A stretch of 10,543 nt of DNA, taken from NCBI GenBank assembly GCA_027731885.1, contig JAQCAO010000043.1, positions 1 through 10,543 on the forward strand, given 5' to 3'. The position numbers and the translations under genes were made by a program. Of this stretch, positions 7,336-10,543 are shown piece by piece. This DNA comes from Actinomycetota bacterium (GTDB lineage Bacteria; Actinomycetota; Actinomycetes; Nanopelagicales; Nanopelagicaceae). Position 1 is the first letter of the stretch, and each line of letters opens with the position of its first letter. The notes under the pieces were generated by a model. The model ran no database searches and had not been told where the DNA came from. It was given only the letters and a program-made list of their open reading frames with translations.

Positions 7336-7338
7336 TTT

Positions 7339-7995
7339 ATGTTTGTCGCCTCATTTCCGGCCCCCATGTATGCCACCAATTGTTGGATCATCGCAGGTGG
7401 ACGTGGGCAGGAGTGCATCATTGTAGATCCTGGAATGCCGGATATATCTCACGAAATAAGGGCGATTATTGAAGAGAATGATTTGAAACCAGTGGCTGCG
7501 CTGATTACTCACGGCCATCTAGACCACACCTTCTCAGTTAAACCGCTCGCCGATGGCTATGGGATAGCGAGTTATATACATTCGGAAGATCGCGAGTATT
7601 TACTAAAACCACAAGGCGCCCACGGGCCAGAATTTATCGCAACGCTAGATGCAATGAGCTTTGAAGAGCCGACAGATACTAGAAATCTTCGACACGGGGA
7701 TCTGCTTGAGATCTTGGATTTGAAAATTACCGCGATACATTCGCCTGGCCACACCCGCGGCAGCACGATGTTCAATATCAATGACGAGTTGTTGATTTCG
7801 GGGGATGTGCTATTTGCTGGTTCTATTGGCAGAACTGATCTGCCTTCTGGCTCTTACGAGGCGATGGCTAAGACGTTAAAGACGCGAGTTCTTCCGCTAA
7901 GTGATGATCTGCGCGTGCTGCCTGGTCATGGCCCAGAGACAACGATTAAATTCGAGCGAAAAAATAACCCATATCTGAAAGAATTACGGATATGA
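7339..7995 (+). CDS. Metallo-beta-lactamase-fold hydrolase, glyoxalase II-like
   Basis: A 218-residue single-domain metallohydrolase. The binuclear zinc site is complete: THGHLDH (57-63, giving H58, H60, D62, H63), H138 in SPGHT, D156 in SGDVLF, and H197 in PGHG. The lack of a long C-terminal substrate-binding domain places it with short YcbL-like glyoxalase II / thioesterase-type proteins, not beta-lactamases. No signal peptide is visible, so it is cytoplasmic. Actinobacteria generally use mycothiol rather than glutathione, so the natural substrate is probably not a glutathione thioester; it cannot be read from the sequence. The start is fixed by a strong AAGGGGTGA ribosome binding site. Its stop overlaps the hisS start (ATGA, 7992-7995), so the two are translationally coupled; a glyoxalase-like gene before hisS is a conserved arrangement (Rv2581c-Rv2580c in M. 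tuberculosis). Confidence 0.92.
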   Translation: MFVASFPAPMYATNCWIIAGGRGQECIIVDPGMPDISHEIRAIIEENDLKPVAALITHGHLDHTFSVKPLADGYGIASYIHSEDREYLLKPQGAHGPEFIATLDAMSFEEPTDTRNLRHGDLLEILDLKITAIHSPGHTRGSTMFNINDELLISGDVLFAGSIGRTDLPSGSYEAMAKTLKTRVLPLSDDLRVLPGHGPETTIKFERKNNPYLKELRI

Positions 7996-9254
7996 AGTAC
8001 GAAAAGATTCAAGCGCCAAAAGGGGTTAGCGAGTATGCGCCCCCGCTTTCGGCTGCCTTTGAATGGGTACGTGAATCTTTAATTGCTCCTGCAAAACTCG
8101 CCGGATATCAATTGATGGAGTTACCGGTCTTTGAAGACACTGCGCTCTTTTCGCGAGGTGTTGGTGAATCTACAGATGTGGTCTCAAAAGAGATGTATAC
8201 CTTTGAAGATAGAGGCGGAAGATCAATAACACTTCGCCCTGAAGGAACTGCCGGCGTGATGCGCGCAGTGATTGAGAAGGGCCTGGATCGCGGACAGCTA
8301 CCGTTAAAAGTTTGGTACTCGGGGCAATTCTTTAGAGCAGAGCGCCCGCAAGCCGGACGTTATCGCCAGTTCTATCAAGTCGGAATCGAAGCAATTGGTT
8401 TAGATGATCCCGCAATCGATGCAGAAGTTATCGCGATAGCGGATCAAGGTTTTAAATCGCTGGGCCTGCGTAATTATAGATTGGAGATCACATCACTCGG
8501 TGATGCTAAGTCACGCGCTGCTCATCGGGTAGATCTACTTAAATACATTGAGAAAGTTGATCTAGATGAGCCAACTCGAGCACGTGCGGCGATAAATCCA
8601 CTGCGCTTATTTGATGATAAACGCCCAGAGATGAAGGCGGCGATGCAGGACGCTCCGCTACTTCTTGATTATCTCTCTGCCGAATCTTTGGCCAATTTTA
8701 ACCAAGTAAAAAAGTATCTAGATCTCCTTGGAATCAAGTACATAGTAAATCCCCGAATGGTGCGCGGTCTCGATTATTACACCGGTACTACATTTGAATT
8801 TATTCATGAAGATCTGGGTGCGCAATCAGGAATCGGCGGGGGAGGGCGTTACGACGGGCTGATGGAGATTCTTGGAGGCCAATCACTTTCCGGAATAGGT
8901 TTCGGGCTAGGTGTCGATCGCGCGCTGCTGGCTGCACAAGCTGAAGGTGTTATCTCCGAAGATCAGTTCACCTCGGATTTGTTCATCATTCCACTCGGTG
9001 AAGAGCAAAAGTCTGTCGCGCTAACACTTGCCACCACACTGCGCAACGCTGGAATTCGCACTGAGATCGCATTTGGTGATCGCGCCCTAAAGGCAGCGAT
9101 GAAGGCTGCCGATAAGAGTGGCTCTAGTTATGTCGTGATTATTGGTGAAGATGAGGTTGCATCAGGCGTAGTTGAATTAAAGCGCATGAGCGATGGCTCG
9201 TTAACTTCGGTTAAGATTAGCGAATTGCAGAAAGCCCTAGCTGGGGCTCTCTAG
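7992..9254 (+). CDS. hisS: Histidine--tRNA ligase (HisRS)
   Basis: HisRS charges tRNA-His with histidine using ATP. The 420-residue length is standard for the bacterial class IIa enzyme. Visible are LRPEGTAG (81-88), motif 2 [14 protein letters not shown] (114-127), the histidine-specific signature [10 protein letters not shown] (256-265) with catalytic R258 (E. coli R259), GGGRYDGL (284-290 and preceding Gly), and motif 3 [10 protein letters not shown] (301-310). The C-terminal anticodon-binding domain runs from about 328 to 420 ([10 protein letters not shown] onward). The ATG overlaps the TGA of the hydrolase gene, so initiation is probably by re-starting ribosomes; the preceding GAAAG is only a weak ribosome binding site. 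aspS follows 35 bases later, the usual actinobacterial pairing, though in mycobacteria other genes can intervene. Confidence 0.97.
   Translation: MKYEKIQAPKGVSEYAPPLSAAFEWVRESLIAPAKLAGYQLMELPVFEDTALFSRGVGESTDVVSKEMYTFEDRGGRSITLRPEGTAGVMRAVIEKGLDRGQLPLKVWYSGQFFRAERPQAGRYRQFYQVGIEAIGLDDPAIDAEVIAIADQGFKSLGLRNYRLEITSLGDAKSRAAHRVDLLKYIEKVDLDEPTRARAAINPLRLFDDKRPEMKAAMQDAPLLLDYLSAESLANFNQVKKYLDLLGIKYIVNPRMVRGLDYYTGTTFEFIHEDLGAQSGIGGGGRYDGLMEILGGQSLSGIGFGLGVDRALLAAQAEGVISEDQFTSDLFIIPLGEEQKSVALTLATTLRNAGIRTEIAFGDRALKAAMKAADKSGSSYVVIIGEDEVASGVVELKRMSDGSLTSVKISELQKALAGAL
9233..9248 (+). other. Short inverted repeat across the end of hisS
   Basis: AGCCC (9233-9237) and GGGCT (9244-9248) can pair, extended by one U-G wobble to leave an AGCT tetraloop. 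A TTTT run occurs only at 9261-9264, 13 bases beyond the stem, so it is not a standard intrinsic terminator. It lies in the last codons of hisS; it could mildly attenuate read-through into aspS or be chance. Confidence 0.2.
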
Positions 9255-9289
9255 AAATACTTTTAACCTCAAAGGCGGGCAAACCTCAG

Positions 9290-10543
9290 ATGTTACGTAC
9301 TCACGACGCTGGTTCTCTGCGCGCATCCCATGCTGGTCAAACTGTCTCGCTCGCGGGTTGGGTCGCGCGCCGTCGTGATCACGGCGGGGTTGCCTTTATT
9401 GATCTGCGAGATGCAACTGGATCTGTGCAAGTAGTAATCCGTGATGAGGCTTTAGCAGGGTCGCTTCGCGCTGAATGGTGCTTGCAGATCACAGGTGAGG
9501 TTGTCTTGCGACCTGAGGGAAATGCAAATTCTGCTCTTCCTACGGGTGCGATCGAAATAATGGGTGATGATATAAAAGTGTTGAGTGAATCTGCGCCTCT
9601 GCCGTTCCCAGTCGATAGTGGAAATGATTCAGAGATTTCTGAAGAAGTTCGCCTGAAGTATCGCTATCTTGATCTACGTCGCGAAAAACCAGCGGCAAAC
9701 TTGCGCCTGCGTTCTAAGGTGACTTCAACTATCAGACGAGTAATGGAAGAGTTAGATTTCCTAGAGATCGAAACGCCATACTTAACACGGAGCACTCCTG
9801 AAGGCGCGCGCGACTTTTTAGTGCCAGTTCGCTTGCAACCCGGCAGTTGGTATGCGCTGCCGCAATCACCACAACTTTTCAAACAGTTGTTAATGGTTGC
9901 CGGAATGGAGCGTTACTACCAGATTGCTCGTTGCTTCCGGGATGAGGATTTCCGCGCTGATCGCCAACCTGAGTTCACCCAACTCGATATTGAAATGTCA
10001 TTTATCGACCAAGCCGATATTTTGGCGGTTGCCGAAAAACTCTTAGTTAAAATCTGGAGAGAAGCAGTTGGCTACGAGATTAAGACACCGATTCGTCATA
10101 TGACCTACGCAGATGCAATGCGTGATTATGGATCAGATAAACCTGATCTGCGCTTTGATTTGAAGTTAATTGAGCAGACTGAGTTCTTTGCAAAAACTGA
10201 ATTTAGAGTCTTCCAAGCGCCATATGTCGGAAGCGTTGTGATGCCAGGTGGTGCATCATCTCCACGTCGCGAGTTAGATGCGTGGCAAGATTGGGCGAAG
10301 GCGCGAGGCGCAAAAGGCTTGGCTTACATTCTGGTTAATGAGGATGGAACCCTGGGTGGACCAGTCTCTAAAAATATTTCTCAACTTGAACAAGATGGAA
10401 TCGTTAGCGCAGCAGGAGCAAAGGTAGGGGATGCGATCTTCTTCGCAGCTGGCGAAAGAAGTGCATCGCTGGCGCTACTAGGCGCGGTGCGTTTAGAGAT
10501 CGGCAAACGTTGCAATTTAATTAATGAAGGCGCGTGGGAGTTC
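9290..10543 (+). CDS. aspS: Aspartate--tRNA ligase (AspRS), 5' part, truncated by the window edge
   Basis: The frame runs open for 418 codons to the last base; bacterial AspRS is near 590 residues, so roughly the last third is missing. The N-terminal OB-fold anticodon-binding domain (about 1-105) contains [11 protein letters not shown] (23-33). The class II core begins near 120 with RYLDLRR and shows motif 1 around [10 protein letters not shown], the QSPQLFKQ active-site segment, and motif 2 with [19 protein letters not shown] bacterial GAD insertion follows (about 280 onward, for example [10 protein letters not shown]). Motif 3 lies outside the window. ATG 9290 is the only reasonable start: no other start codon occurs in frame after the hisS stop, and AAAGGCGGG (9271-9279) gives a ribosome binding site. 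H31 in RRRDHGG and a Gly near 77 match non-discriminating AspRS, which also charges tRNA-Asn with Asp for GatCAB amidation. Confidence 0.96.
   Translation, partial: MLRTHDAGSLRASHAGQTVSLAGWVARRRDHGGVAFIDLRDATGSVQVVIRDEALAGSLRAEWCLQITGEVVLRPEGNANSALPTGAIEIMGDDIKVLSESAPLPFPVDSGNDSEISEEVRLKYRYLDLRREKPAANLRLRSKVTSTIRRVMEELDFLEIETPYLTRSTPEGARDFLVPVRLQPGSWYALPQSPQLFKQLLMVAGMERYYQIARCFRDEDFRADRQPEFTQLDIEMSFIDQADILAVAEKLLVKIWREAVGYEIKTPIRHMTYADAMRDYGSDKPDLRFDLKLIEQTEFFAKTEFRVFQAPYVGSVVMPGGASSPRRELDAWQDWAKARGAKGLAYILVNEDGTLGGPVSKNISQLEQDGIVSAAGAKVGDAIFFAAGERSASLALLGAVRLEIGKRCNLINEGAWEF

Larger units (their letters stand above)
7196..7338. other. Divergent intergenic region between the DUF349 gene and the hydrolase-hisS-aspS unit
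   Basis: These 143 bases are the only substantial non-coding stretch. Because the flanking genes point away from each other, it should contain promoters for both. Rightward, I see TAAAAT at 7312-7317 and a weaker pair, TTGCAG (7262-7267) and TATTAC (7285-7290), spaced 17 bases. Leftward, the ribosome binding site of the DUF349 gene (complement of 7204-7209) is clear, but I find no convincing -35/-10 pair. A small inverted repeat GGCT/AGCC (7220-7233, six-base loop) is too short to call an operator. No tRNA-like or riboswitch-like fold is evident. Confidence 0.6.

Noticed and set aside
7339..7995. Beta-lactamase / antibiotic resistance function for the metallo-hydrolase
   Set aside because: Although the fold is shared, there is no signal peptide, and the motif set and conserved position before hisS indicate a cytosolic glyoxalase II-like enzyme.
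1..10543. Mobile element, CRISPR, phage, toxin-antitoxin or defence system
   Set aside because: I found no transposase or integrase motif, no terminal or regularly spaced repeats, and no small paired genes; every sizeable frame is explained by conserved housekeeping proteins or their shadows.

Overview
The window looks like a compact chromosomal housekeeping segment from an actinobacterium. The order ruvA-ruvB-secD-secF-rel, then an oppositely oriented DUF349 gene, then a metallo-hydrolase, hisS and aspS, matches the recombination / Sec-export / stringent-response / tRNA-synthetase neighbourhood known from Mycobacterium and Streptomyces. Protein details agree: SecD has an actinobacterial-type TM motif and a paired-cysteine loop, and the DUF349 protein has a conserved N-terminal module seen in actinobacterial members. 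Base composition is close to half G+C by eye, low for classical actinobacteria, and intergenic gaps are tiny. A streamlined, moderate-GC lineage such as freshwater acI / Nanopelagicales would fit, but this is inference from style, not proof.

Left block (1-5870, plus strand): the last codons of a probable ruvA, complete ruvB (branch-migration motor), secD and secF (proton-driven accessory of the Sec translocase), and rel (bifunctional (p)ppGpp synthetase/hydrolase). Gaps are 2, 11, 1 and 27 bases, so one polycistronic unit is likely. The genes usually found here in relatives, yajC between ruvB and secD and apt between secF and rel, are missing.

Middle (5867-7195, minus strand): a 442-residue DUF349-repeat coiled-coil protein of unknown function converges on rel. 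The two stop codons share one TTAA, leaving no room for an intergenic terminator.

Right block (7339 to end, plus strand): a glyoxalase-II-like metallo-beta-lactamase-fold hydrolase overlaps hisS by ATGA, and aspS follows after 35 bases and runs off the window. The only sizeable non-coding stretch is the 143-base divergent region 7196-7338, which should hold promoters for both directions.

I see no mobile element, CRISPR array, RNA gene, phage gene or obvious novel multi-gene system. The points most worth a second look are a perfect 10-base Shine-Dalgarno sequence inside rel at the synthetase/regulatory domain boundary, the missing yajC/apt/ppi genes, the shared convergent stops, AspRS residues suggesting a non-discriminating enzyme, and a possible four-codon leaderless mini-ORF ahead of the hydrolase.
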